Shown: one piece after another, positions 35,401 to 42,903 of the stretch
How positions within the stretch are numbered: position 1 is the first letter of the stretch
Layout of the letters: each line of letters begins with the position of its first letter
DNA from: Sinorhizobium sp. B11
GTDB lineage: Bacteria; Pseudomonadota; Alphaproteobacteria; Rhizobiales; Rhizobiaceae
DNA: 64,000 nt
Direction: 5' to 3'
Assembly (NCBI GenBank): GCA_039725955.1
Contig: CP091034.1
Location: 2,666,001 to 2,730,000, forward strand
Position numbers and translations under genes: made by a program
Notes under the pieces: generated by a model
Told to the model about the DNA's origin: nothing
Database searches by the model: none
The model's input: only the letters and a program-made list of their open reading frames with translations

Positions 35401-36201
35401 GACATTACCCCCGATCTCAAAGGCGAATACGCTCTCTTTGGAACCCGCATGGAAGGCGACGGCGTCGATATAAGCCGGCTGGAACCGCGCTTCGGCCTTG
35501 CCTGGGCACCGGTCCAGAACCATTGGCTGCGCGCCGCCTTCATGCGCCAGAGCCTCGATCTCGGCGTTCCCACCCTTGCCCCGATCGGCATTCTTGGTCT
35601 GCAGGCAAATCAGTTTTCGGTCAGTGCCGAAGGTTATGCGGACACGGCAGCCTTCCAGTGGGACGCAGAGTGGACCGACAAATTCTTTACCTCGGTCGAA
35701 TACCAGCACCAGGAGCTGCATGATTTCTCGATCGACCTGCCGTTGATCGCCCTTCCGGCGATCGAGAGCCTGCCGCTCTCGCGCGGCTCGATCGATCGCG
35801 CCGCCGTCACCGCCAACGTTGCGCTCGGCGCAGGTTTTGGCCTCTCGGCCACCTACGCCTACATGGATTCCGAAAACAAGGATCCGGGAACGCTGAATTT
35901 CGGTGGCAACCTGCCATATATCCCGCAAAACTCCGGCCAGATCGCGCTAACCTGGGTCAATGAAGCCAAGGTCAAGGCCACCGTCGCCGCCAACTATATC
36001 GGCGAGCGACACGGCGACGATATCGGCACCAAGCTCGACGACTACTGGAGCCTCGACGCCCATCTGATCTGGGAGCCCTTCGACAAGCGCATCGCGCTCG
36101 AAGCCGCGGCCTACAATCTTCTCGACGAGGACTTCGAGATCACTCCCGGTGTACCCGGCTGGGGCCGCGCCTTCAAGGGCAGCCTGAAGATCCGATTCTG
36201 A
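32446..36201 (+). CDS. FecR-TPR outer-membrane beta-barrel protein (1251 residues)
   Basis: Start at the ATG at 32446 (GCGGGGG upstream) with signal peptide MSGLRSVLCASTSLALMSTL to about AAEP. Domains in order: FecR-type beta domain about 25-170 (WRVVDLNQDLLDGDVLRTNA, LQVKKMSATGDTILNLQSGT, AAAAIRGTDWTMTVE); several TPR units about 280-590 (LADLNRAIELAPGASGTLNS, EEAFKKAIELDPQDPLLHAN, AKREIDTAIALDPSFDIALL); and a TonB-receptor-like barrel from about 650 to the end, finishing in Phe (GRAFKGSLKIRF). It overlaps the cyclase start by one base (TGATG). It may sense an envelope signal and pass it to the CHASE2 domain. The fusion of all three parts is unusual. Confidence 0.85.
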   Translation: MSGLRSVLCASTSLALMSTLLSFPVAAEPVQRSTPVAGSVIARKTGEEVRFVDVTNWRVVDLNQDLLDGDVLRTNATGQLAILFSDHTQIRLGRNSALQVKKMSATGDTILNLQSGTIWARAQRGGQGLTVETPAAAAAIRGTDWTMTVEGARTSMIVLEGRVSLTNPQGSVDVNEGEGAVATIGQAPHKLISVNPDDREQMLFYLDLRDGFGLMPTSPLRADRMATERRRLLALPPGRRTTEDWLELAEVQSAFDGRQAAAATLQNIRGRKLSVAQQARVDLLDATIAGSEKRYGDAAKLFARALPHLDPTRRNMAQYGGYFARSLADPSHFEPPPANTTGPYGAIMQAYTTGFLENPRAAIEIIRKAEQRYPDDPTLPAIRAQLAQLIDDRAQMKEAADRSLSLDPDHPMALAARAGYRAAYESDINGALADLNRAIELAPGASGTLNSLGLLQSSRDANGEAEEAFKKAIELDPQDPLLHANLAILYLDQARMKEAKREIDTAIALDPSFDIALLARGRYYLQTGERDKALEDLLAASTANPGHSQSQLMLAAAHYEKGDRLPSEQALDNANRLDDNDPVISAFRTAVDIDDYNADGAIANAQEFLRRSRARGGDFSGLGANASAGSTLNNAFRLQGLDAWGRYYGDAVFDPFKGSSYIDQSIKGSIFPFVNATSFSDDNIIQNRGNASSYSSFIQGLLLSPHVLSGRSRAATLFDVPFIEGSVGGGINSVDGHTRRTGEADIQGYSNSTIPISFYGNLTWEELALDGTYSSFGGYATENKLLGGNGYITATVTPDDRVVAYVNHAKNDGTLNALSQGTALTDFLNLFGAGLPDIVTSQYSTRLVDAEITNAGIGWSHTFGYENILNGAILYSETKSKTENFLSVDDAPLFGLPDPDVIPFLDGTEETSSKTYIGALSHSIGNGPLTWRYGIEGGWIDGSTTTSSRLHELFPRFPVLPATTDGPNTVSNTVNIGRAYIDVLHDITPDLKGEYALFGTRMEGDGVDISRLEPRFGLAWAPVQNHWLRAAFMRQSLDLGVPTLAPIGILGLQANQFSVSAEGYADTAAFQWDAEWTDKFFTSVEYQHQELHDFSIDLPLIALPAIESLPLSRGSIDRAAVTANVALGAGFGLSATYAYMDSENKDPGTLNFGGNLPYIPQNSGQIALTWVNEAKVKATVAANYIGERHGDDIGTKLDDYWSLDAHLIWEPFDKRIALEAAAYNLLDEDFEITPGVPGWGRAFKGSLKIRF

Positions 36202-38225
36202 TGATGGCGCGCTCGACCGCCCTACAACGGCTTCAGGCAGAGCGCGCCATCGACACAGGCCGGCAGCAGCGCCCGCCCGGCTGGCCCTTCTCCAGCCGCG
36301 GCATCCGCCTTCTCGTGCTGGCCCTGGTCACGCTGGTCACGATTTCGCTGATCTCCCGCCTGCCCGCCTGGGCGCTGACGGAATTGCGCACCTTCGACTA
36401 TCTCTCCACGATCGACGATCCCTCGCCGCCGGCCGGCGGCCCGATCATCGTGGCGATCGACGAGCCGGCGCTTGCCGATATCAACGCCCAGTGGCCCTGG
36501 CCGCGCAGCCTGCATGCCGAGCTCGTCAAGCAGTTGCGCGCCGCCGGCGCAAAGGCCATCGCGCTCGATATCATCATGGCCGAGCCTTCGACGGCTGAAA
36601 ACGATCAGGCGATAACCTCCGCCGTTGGCCCGGACATCGTGCTTGCCGGCGACGAAACGTTGATCGAGGCGCCGCAGGCCGATCAGCTGGTACGCACCAC
36701 GCCGCTGCCGCAGATGACGGAAGCCGGCGCGCGCACCGGCATCGCCTCGATCGCGCTGAGTGGCGATGGCATCTTCCGCAACATTCCATCCTATGAGGAT
36801 GGCTTTGCCATGGAGCTTGCAAAGGCCGCGGGCATGAAGGCGCCGCATCTGCCGGCAGGCGCGCTCGTCCAGTCCCTCGGCCCGGCCCGCTCCTATCCCA
36901 CCGTTTCCTATTATCAGGCGCTCGACCCGAAGAATTTCCTGCCGCCCGATATCTTCAAGGATCGCGTCGTGCTGGTCGGCCTCAGCCTGCAGAATGCGCC
37001 CGAGATCGACCAGGGCGGCGTCGATGCCTATGCCACGCCCTACACCGTCCACACCGGCAAGCTGATCTCCGGCGTCGAGGTGCAGGCCACCATCTACGAC
37101 AATATCGTCCATGGCCTCGCCATCAATGAAGCCGGCCTGCCGGTCGTTGCGATCTGCATCCTCGTTGCCGTCGTGCTCGCCGCCGCAACGGTCTGGAAGG
37201 CCACGAGCTGGCGCACGCTAGTCGCGACCGCCGCCGCCGTCCTTGCCTTCGCCGCGGCAAGCTATGCCGGCATCCGCTTCACCCATGTCTTCGTCTCGCC
37301 GCTCGGGCCGACCGTCGCCTTCATCGCCGTCGCCTTCGGCCAGGCAGCCTTCGACTATGCGCAGGAGCGCCACCAGAAGCGCCAGATCACGCTCGCCTTT
37401 GCCCAATATATCTCGCCCGATCTCGTCAGGCGCCTCTCCAACGATCCCTCGCAGCTGAAGCTCGGCGGCGAGCGGCGAACCCTGACCGTCCTGTTTTCCG
37501 ACGTACGCGGCTTCACCACCATTGCCGAAACCATGAAGGACGATCCCGAGCAGCTGACGACGCTGATCAACCGCCTGCTGACGCCGCTCTCGGATGTCGT
37601 CATGGACCATGGCGGCACGATCGACAAATATATGGGCGATTGCATCATGGCCTTCTGGAATGCGCCGCTCGACGACCCCGACCATGCCCTGCATGCGGTC
37701 AAGGCCTCGATCGCCATGCAGGATGCGATCGGCACGCTGAACCGCGAGCTGGAGCGGGAAGTGGCCGCCACCGGCCGGCCGCTGCATATCCTGAAAATGG
37801 GCGTCGGCATCAATACCGGCGAATGCATCGTCGGCAATATGGGCTCGACCCGGCGCTTCGACTATTCCTGCCTCGGCGACAGCGTCAATCTCGCCTCACG
37901 CCTGGAAGGCGCCTCGAAGAATTATGGCGTCGCCCTGCTGCTCGGCGAGGAAACCGCCCGCCTCGTGGCCGAACATTACGCTGTGGTCGAGCTCGACCGC
38001 ATCATCGTCAAGGGCCGCACCGTGCCCTCGCCCGTCTTCACCGTGCTCTACGGCTCGCACCGCGCGGCGCTCCCGGAGCATAACGCCTTCCTCGATGCAA
38101 AATACGCGGGCACGCTCAGCATCTCCGACCCCGCCTTCGACAGCCTGCCGAAGGCCATTCCTGAGCTTTCGGCCTATTACGCATTGGTGCGCGGCAGCCT
38201 CGCACAGGACATCGCGGCCCCCTAG
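36201..38225 (+). CDS. CHASE2-domain class III adenylate/guanylate cyclase
   Basis: 674 residues. One membrane helix (LLVLALVTLVTISLI, about 35-50) leads to a periplasmic CHASE2 domain (RTFDYLSTIDDPSPPAGGPI, WPWPRSLHAELVKQLRAAGA, DGIFRNIPSYEDG, ISGVEVQATIYDNIV). Three more membrane helices follow near 315-385, then the cyclase domain. Metal-binding Asp are in LFSDVRGFTTIAE and KYMGDCIMAFWNAP. The purine-contacting Lys (GTIDKYMGD) and Asp (RRFDYSCLGDSVNLASRLEG) are present and favour cAMP. Translationally coupled to the FecR-TPR-barrel gene. A membrane effector of DUF5706 type lies divergently at the other end of the locus. Confidence 0.93.
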   Translation: MMARSTALQRLQAERAIDTGRQQRPPGWPFSSRGIRLLVLALVTLVTISLISRLPAWALTELRTFDYLSTIDDPSPPAGGPIIVAIDEPALADINAQWPWPRSLHAELVKQLRAAGAKAIALDIIMAEPSTAENDQAITSAVGPDIVLAGDETLIEAPQADQLVRTTPLPQMTEAGARTGIASIALSGDGIFRNIPSYEDGFAMELAKAAGMKAPHLPAGALVQSLGPARSYPTVSYYQALDPKNFLPPDIFKDRVVLVGLSLQNAPEIDQGGVDAYATPYTVHTGKLISGVEVQATIYDNIVHGLAINEAGLPVVAICILVAVVLAAATVWKATSWRTLVATAAAVLAFAAASYAGIRFTHVFVSPLGPTVAFIAVAFGQAAFDYAQERHQKRQITLAFAQYISPDLVRRLSNDPSQLKLGGERRTLTVLFSDVRGFTTIAETMKDDPEQLTTLINRLLTPLSDVVMDHGGTIDKYMGDCIMAFWNAPLDDPDHALHAVKASIAMQDAIGTLNRELEREVAATGRPLHILKMGVGINTGECIVGNMGSTRRFDYSCLGDSVNLASRLEGASKNYGVALLLGEETARLVAEHYAVVELDRIIVKGRTVPSPVFTVLYGSHRAALPEHNAFLDAKYAGTLSISDPAFDSLPKAIPELSAYYALVRGSLAQDIAAP

Positions 38226-38353
38226 AGCGATTAAAGCCAAAGAGCGCAGCGGTTTCCGGTCAGAACAAAGGTGGTTCCTTCCGCGCCTTTTGCACTTGGA
38301 AGCGCGTTGCGATCTTTCATATCCGCCTGCCGCGCTCTAGTTCTTCGTCTTGC

Positions 38354-38398
38354 GCATGTCGTTATCGCAAAACCGCCGCGCAGTTTTGCGCGACATGC
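38354..38398. repeat. Palindromic interspersed repeat (rhizobial type)
   Basis: Nested perfect arms GCATGTCG/CGACATGC and CGCAAAAC/GTTTTGCG form a long hairpin. The element, with nearby TAGAGCG and CGCTCTAG ends (38223-38340), is of a kind repeated widely between genes in Rhizobium genomes (from memory). It occupies most of the 223-bp gap behind the cyclase gene. Confidence 0.65.
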
Positions 38399-38448
38399 TT
38401 TACGATATCTTCAGACTCGCCCAGATCAATCAGCCAAGAAGTCCCATC

Positions 38449-39141
38449 ATGTCCCTTCCCGCCACCGTCATTCCACTCCCGCAGCCTGTTCTCCTGCCCG
38501 TCGAAGGCAGCGCCGAGGCCTTTCCGGTCCGCCGCGTCTATTGCGTCGGCCGCAACTATGCCGATCACGCCATTGAAATGGGCCATGACCCCAACCGCGA
38601 ACCGCCCTTCTTCTTCCAGAAGAACGCTGACAACCTCTTCTCCGGCAAGGATTTCCCCTATCCGCCGCTGTCGAATGACGTGCATTTCGAGGTCGAATGC
38701 GTGCTGGCGCTGAAGGCCGGCGGCGCCGATATACCCTCGGAAAAAGCGCTCGACTGTATCTATGGCTACGGCGTCGGGATCGATTTCACCCGCCGCGACC
38801 TGCAGGCCGAAGCCAAGAAACTCGGCCGCCCGTGGGAGCTTGCCAAGGCCTTCGAACATTCTGCCCCGGTCTCGCCACTCGTCCCCGCGAGCCGCCTCGG
38901 ACATCCCGTAAATGGCCGCGTCTGGCTTGATGTCAACGGCGACCGCAAACAGGATGGCGACTTAAACCAGATGATCTGGAAAGTCCCGGAAATCATTGCA
39001 GAGCTTTCGAAACTCTTCGTTCTGGCGCCCGGCGATATCATCATGACCGGCACCCCCGCCGGTGTTGCCGCCATCAACAAGGGCGACAGCATTTCCTGCG
39101 GCGTCGACAGTATCGCGACGCTCTCGCTGAACGTGGTCTGA
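38449..39141 (+). CDS. Fumarylacetoacetate-hydrolase-family protein
   Basis: 230 residues from the ATG at 38449 (AAGAAG upstream); an earlier in-frame ATG reads through the interspersed repeat. The FAA hydrolase fold shows RVYCVGRNYADHAIEMG, PPFFFQKNADNLF, and metal ligands in HFEVECVLALKAG and YGVGIDFTRRDLQAEAKKLG. GDIIMTGTPAGVAAINKGD is at the C-terminus. These are acylpyruvate or oxaloacetate decarboxylase-type hydrolases with Mg or Mn. It is followed by the gamma-carbonic anhydrase with 10 bp between, so the two form an operon. Confidence 0.92.
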   Translation: MSLPATVIPLPQPVLLPVEGSAEAFPVRRVYCVGRNYADHAIEMGHDPNREPPFFFQKNADNLFSGKDFPYPPLSNDVHFEVECVLALKAGGADIPSEKALDCIYGYGVGIDFTRRDLQAEAKKLGRPWELAKAFEHSAPVSPLVPASRLGHPVNGRVWLDVNGDRKQDGDLNQMIWKVPEIIAELSKLFVLAPGDIIMTGTPAGVAAINKGDSISCGVDSIATLSLNVV

Positions 39142-39151
39142 GGAGGAAGAC

Positions 39152-39682
39152 ATGGCAATCTATGCGCTCGGAGGCCAGCACCCGAAACTGCCGCCGCACG
39201 GCACCTTCTGGATCGCCCCCGAAGCGCATGTGATCGGCCATGTGGAACTCGCCGAAGAAGTCGGCATCTGGTTCGGTGCCGTCCTGCGCGGTGACAACGA
39301 ACCCATCGTCATCGGCAAGGCCACCAACCTGCAGGAAGGCGTCATGGTCCACACCGACCCCGGCTTCCCCACCACGATCGGCGATCACTGCACCATCGGC
39401 CACCACGCCATCATCCACGGCTGCACGATCGGCAACAACACCCTCATCGGCATGGGCGCCACCATCCTGAACGGCGCCAGGATCGGAAACAACTGCCTCG
39501 TCGGCGCAAATGCGCTCATCACCGAAGGCAAGGAATTCCCCGACAATTCCCTCATCGTCGGCTCACCCGCCAAGGCGATCCGCACGCTGGACGACGACGC
39601 GATCGCCAGGATCACCCAGTCGGCAAAGAAATATGTCGGCAACTGGCAGCGCTTTGCGCGGGATCTCGAGCGGATCGATTAG
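39152..39682 (+). CDS. Gamma-class carbonic anhydrase-family protein
   Basis: 176 residues with left-handed beta-helix repeats. The zinc His triad is visible in QEGVMVHTDPGFPTTIGDHC and IGHHAIIHGCTIG, and the Arg/Asp pair in VLRGDNEPIVIG. The end RTLDDDAIARITQSAKKYVG, NWQRFARDLERID is the conserved C-terminal helix. It probably hydrates CO2 or binds bicarbonate or acyl groups. A 93-bp near-copy of this 3' end is repeated at 41848, after a two-gene insertion. Confidence 0.92.
   Translation: MAIYALGGQHPKLPPHGTFWIAPEAHVIGHVELAEEVGIWFGAVLRGDNEPIVIGKATNLQEGVMVHTDPGFPTTIGDHCTIGHHAIIHGCTIGNNTLIGMGATILNGARIGNNCLVGANALITEGKEFPDNSLIVGSPAKAIRTLDDDAIARITQSAKKYVGNWQRFARDLERID
39587..39679 (+). repeat. 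Direct repeat left copy (3' end of gamma-CA gene)
   Basis: 93 bp coding for LDDDAIARITQSAKKYVGNW and on to the Asp before the stop. It matches 41848-41940 with seven mismatches, five of them silent. It marks the left edge of an inserted segment. Confidence 0.9.
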
Positions 39683-39766
39683 CGTCTACGATTGGTTCAG
39701 CTCAATTATTGCCGCTCTTGACGTTTTTTGAACTCTCTTTCCTAAGAAATGCGGTCATGGCCGGAG

Positions 39767-40693
39767 TCACGCCAGTGGCATTTTAATGCGCACAGGCAAG
39801 CCAGCCGCCACCGGCTCGTCGTCATTCATCCTAATCATACCTGTGGGCTCCACCACGAAATTCGCGACGAAGAGAGCATTTGAATAAAAGATGGTCGCCG
39901 CCACCAGATAATTTCCGCTCTCGGTCATCCCGTCATAAGTTGCGGGACGCGCTGAACCCGCAATTATATGACGTGTTTTGTCGTCCATCTCCTCTGGCAA
40001 AAATGGGTCGTCGCCCGCTTCTAAGACGCAAAACGGCCCCTCTTCCCCATGCACCATCGAGCAGAAAAAACGAACGTAATCCAATATGTTATCTTCACTG
40101 AGGTGAATCGGCGCCTTAGCGTTCACCTTATGAATTGGCGGGCTAGTTCCATTAAGACGAAATACGTCTCCTTCATCCTGAAGATAGTAGATTATAAGGT
40201 CTCTATTTCCCCAGCTCTCGTCGGTAAATGCGAACATCTTCGTATTTTCGTAAAACGGCAGTCCTCGCTGAAAGCCTCGGGTCGTCTCTAGGCTCATACG
40301 GTATTTGCCATCCACTGGCGCAACTCGGGCGATCCAATCCTCCAAAGTTTTCGCTGATATCTCGGACCAGTTTTTACCGCTCCCGCCCAACAGTCGGCGG
40401 TCTAACTCGGCGCCCCCCACCCAGACGATTTCGTCTAGTAGAGCACCTTCCAACAATGTGCCTTCGAGCGCGGTCCGGCTCAACCGCGCGCCCCTCATAT
40501 CACTGCCGCGAAGGTCCGCGTCCCGGAAGCTGAACGCTGTCAAATCCTCTCCAGCGACTTTCAACTCTCGCAAATCCGCGCCTTCGAAATCCACATCGGG
40601 CGCAAGCCCTGCCAACTCAGCCAGCCGCACAAGACTGTCCGTGTCCGAACAATTCTCATATAGCCTCTCTACCGCCGCCTCTAATCTTGGCAT
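39767..40693 (-). CDS. Pentapeptide-repeat protein of the inserted module
   Basis: 308 residues, no signal. After a helical start (VERLYENCSDTDSLVRLAEL), about 10 pentapeptides follow (residues 34-95: FEGADLRELKV, AFSFRDADLRGSDMRGARLS, LEGTLLEGALLDE). From about 105 an unknown C-terminal domain follows (ETTRGFQRGLPFYENTKMFA, SWGNRDLIIYYLQDEGDVFR). GGAGGAAAC precedes the ATG, which lies one base after the partner's stop, so they are co-transcribed. Codon use and GC are visibly lower than the surroundings. It may act as a scaffold or effector of a transferred two-gene system. Confidence 0.75.
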   Translation of the reverse strand: MPRLEAAVERLYENCSDTDSLVRLAELAGLAPDVDFEGADLRELKVAGEDLTAFSFRDADLRGSDMRGARLSRTALEGTLLEGALLDEIVWVGGAELDRRLLGGSGKNWSEISAKTLEDWIARVAPVDGKYRMSLETTRGFQRGLPFYENTKMFAFTDESWGNRDLIIYYLQDEGDVFRLNGTSPPIHKVNAKAPIHLSEDNILDYVRFFCSMVHGEEGPFCVLEAGDDPFLPEEMDDKTRHIIAGSARPATYDGMTESGNYLVAATIFYSNALFVANFVVEPTGMIRMNDDEPVAAGLPVRIKMPLA

Positions 40694-40694
40694 G

Positions 40695-41546
40695 TCAGTT
40701 TCCTCCCGATTGCAGCGGCAGCCTTTGCAGCATCACCGTGCCTGCGAGGATCTTGCCAAGCGCCAAGCGCCCGACGATGTCGCGTTTTTCTCGCCCATCG
40801 ACCAATCGCTTTCCATGCTGATGTATAGGGCTAAGTTCATTGAACTCGATTTCGGTCCAGTGGAAATCGCGTGCACGAACTTCCAACCGCATCTCGATAC
40901 AGCCATCGGGCTCAATCATCAAAATCCGAGCCAAGCCCGCGCCTTCGCTTGCAGACCGCATTCGCTCGCCGATAAGCACAAAAACATTGCCGCTGGAGGT
41001 CTCATATGGGGTCAGAGGATCTGGCTCAATGAGCCAATCAACCTGCCCCACCTTACCGTCCGAGCGCTTCTTCAAGAATGCGGAAATAAGGCTTCTCTTA
41101 CCTTCCGTTTCCTGGGTTAGCTCATGCACCTCGTGTTTGCCGAACGCCTGCCGCAACTTACCATCGGTCCTTCCCTCAGCCGAGAACCCCTTCCATAAAC
41201 CGACTTCGGCCTGCGCCGCGACTTGCGCCTCCCCACCCTTCTCGCTATCGACTGTTTTCGTTACCTTGACCTTCAAATCCTGTGTTTCATCCGAGCGAAC
41301 GACATATGCAATGCTCTCGGGTTCACATACGCAACCCAGTCCGTGCGCGCTAATGCGCCCGCGAGTAAGGGCAAACTCGGCGCGACCTTCATCGAAATCT
41401 ATTGAGCCTGGATTGAAGTGCACGGTCCCGACAAGGATAAACCCCTCTGCAGTACGCTGAGCAGCCGAAAAATCGGGAAATACAACATCGGTCTCTGCCA
41501 GAGCTTCTCTGCTGATCTCTCCATATTCCGTCTTCTTCCAGAACAT
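40695..41546 (-). CDS. Unknown protein, first gene of the inserted module
   Basis: 283 residues from the ATG at 41546 (AGGGCGGGA upstream); an AT-rich extension to 41798 has no ribosome site. The protein starts MFWKKTEYGEISREALAETD and contains GFILVGTVHFNPGSIDFDEG, a charged middle (EVGLWKGFSAEGRTDGKLRQ) and a beta-rich C-terminal part (GNVFVLIGERMRSASEGAGL, LARILMIEPDGCIEMRLEVR). No enzyme motif, membrane or signal is seen. It is the promoter-proximal gene of the pair and may be the sensor or antidote of the pentapeptide protein, which is inference only. Confidence 0.7.
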   Translation of the reverse strand: MFWKKTEYGEISREALAETDVVFPDFSAAQRTAEGFILVGTVHFNPGSIDFDEGRAEFALTRGRISAHGLGCVCEPESIAYVVRSDETQDLKVKVTKTVDSEKGGEAQVAAQAEVGLWKGFSAEGRTDGKLRQAFGKHEVHELTQETEGKRSLISAFLKKRSDGKVGQVDWLIEPDPLTPYETSSGNVFVLIGERMRSASEGAGLARILMIEPDGCIEMRLEVRARDFHWTEIEFNELSPIHQHGKRLVDGREKRDIVGRLALGKILAGTVMLQRLPLQSGGN

Positions 41547-41847
41547 TTCCCGCCCTCGCGCTTCCGCAGCTATCCGTAATTTACTATTTTTTCTCGGATC
41601 GAGCGAGGTATGTTGTATTAAATATCGAAAACCGCTCCATCTGAGTCGTCTCCTCCCCATATTTTCTGTACGCCTGAAACTACATTTAGATTTCTGTATA
41701 AAATTCCACACTTTAGTCGCGCATATATAAATACAGAACTTCGTCATACACTTGGAGAAACCAGATAGACCATCGACACTATTTGGATTTTCTCTCAAAA
41801 CGTTCTGTGGTCAGCAAAGATTTTGTGTCTATCAGGCGATCTGCACC
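41547..41847. other. AT-rich promoter region of the inserted module
   Basis: About 300 bp of AT-rich sequence between the module's first gene and the duplicated gamma-CA end. No complete gene was found; it probably holds the promoter of the pair. No integrase or inverted terminal repeat is visible. Confidence 0.5.
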
Positions 41848-41940
41848 TTGGATAACGAGGCGATCGCCAGGATCACCCAGTCCGCGAAGAAGTATGTCGG
41901 CAACTGGCAGCGCTTTGCGCGGGATCTCGAGCGGATCGAT
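41848..41940 (+). repeat. Direct repeat right copy (orphan gamma-CA 3' end)
   Basis: Codes LDNEAIARITQSAKKYVGNW and on to ID, then TGA, with seven differences from 39587-39679, mostly silent. The fragment has no gene upstream of it, so it is the displaced or imported end of a gamma-CA gene and marks the right edge of the insertion. Confidence 0.9.
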
Positions 41941-41980
41941 TGATAGTCGACCGCGGGAAGATCTGACAGCGCGGCCGTTT

Positions 41981-42679
41981 TCAGTCGGTCGTTGCCGCGA
42001 GAATCCTGCCGCCCCTCGGCTCCTGGACGATGACGGCGCTCTTGAGGTCGCCGGCCGTAGCCGGGATCGGCAGCTTCAGCATCTTGCCGTCCCAGGTGCC
42101 GAGACGCGTCAACTCGTGCACGACATGAGCGTGCGGCAATGTCTCGCCGGCATTCTCGCCTCTGGCGACCGGAACCTGCACGGTGCCCGGAGCGTAGCGG
42201 ACGAGCCAGACGTTGGCCGCGGCAGCGCGGCCCTTCGCAGCGTCGATGACAGCCACGTTCGGGGCCAGCGCGATCCCGGGGCCTGACAGTGCGGGCTCGG
42301 ACGCGATCACGCGCCGGATCTGGTTGAGATCATAGCCGACGGTCGACTGGTGGCCGTTGACCACCATCTGCGGCGTGAAAGGGCCGGATTGGCCGAGTGC
42401 GGGCTCGTAGGTCACCTGCCGGTCGGTGAATTCCTTCTTCCCGAAAATGTCCTTCCATCCGAGATAGTCCCAATAAGTCACCGAGAAGCTCAGGGCGAGC
42501 ACATCAGGATCGTTGCTGAGCCTGACGAGATTGGCATTGGCCGGAGGGCATGAGGAACAGCCCTGGCTGGTGAACAATTCCACGACCGCAGGCGATTGCC
42601 CGGCGGAGGCCTGAGAGGTGGAACCAAGGCCGAAGATTGCGGCGATGATCGCAAGATTGAACGGGGCTGAATATGTCAT
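41981..42679 (-). CDS. DUF1223 thioredoxin-like secreted protein
   Basis: 232 residues from the ATG at 42679 (GGGAGC upstream). Signal peptide MTYSAPFNLAIIAAIFGLGS to about ASA. The mature protein starts PAVVELFTSQGCSSCPPANA with the CSSC redox-type motif, then SFSVTYWDYLGWKDIFGKKE and FTPQMVVNGH, which are hallmarks of DUF1223. The fold is glutaredoxin/thioredoxin-like and periplasmic. It is divergent from the cytochrome b/molybdopterin genes and may assist them in redox maturation, but that is unproven. Confidence 0.9.
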   Translation of the reverse strand: MTYSAPFNLAIIAAIFGLGSTSQASAGQSPAVVELFTSQGCSSCPPANANLVRLSNDPDVLALSFSVTYWDYLGWKDIFGKKEFTDRQVTYEPALGQSGPFTPQMVVNGHQSTVGYDLNQIRRVIASEPALSGPGIALAPNVAVIDAAKGRAAAANVWLVRYAPGTVQVPVARGENAGETLPHAHVVHELTRLGTWDGKMLKLPIPATAGDLKSAVIVQEPRGGRILAATTD

Positions 42680-42903
42680 GGCGGTGCTCCCTGATGATCT
42701 GCATCTCGTTCTCCTTCGCGGGCGGAACGCCATTCGTTACAGCCTCACGCACTTGTGACGGTGTCCGGAAAGCCGCGCCGCCAGCCTTTCCCGGCCAAAG
42801 GCCTCCGGCGGCAGCGAAAAAACTTCGGGACGCCTGTAACAAATCCCGCTTCGCCTACGTACATGCAGTAGGGGCGTGACGGTATCGGACATCGAAAACG
42901 ATC

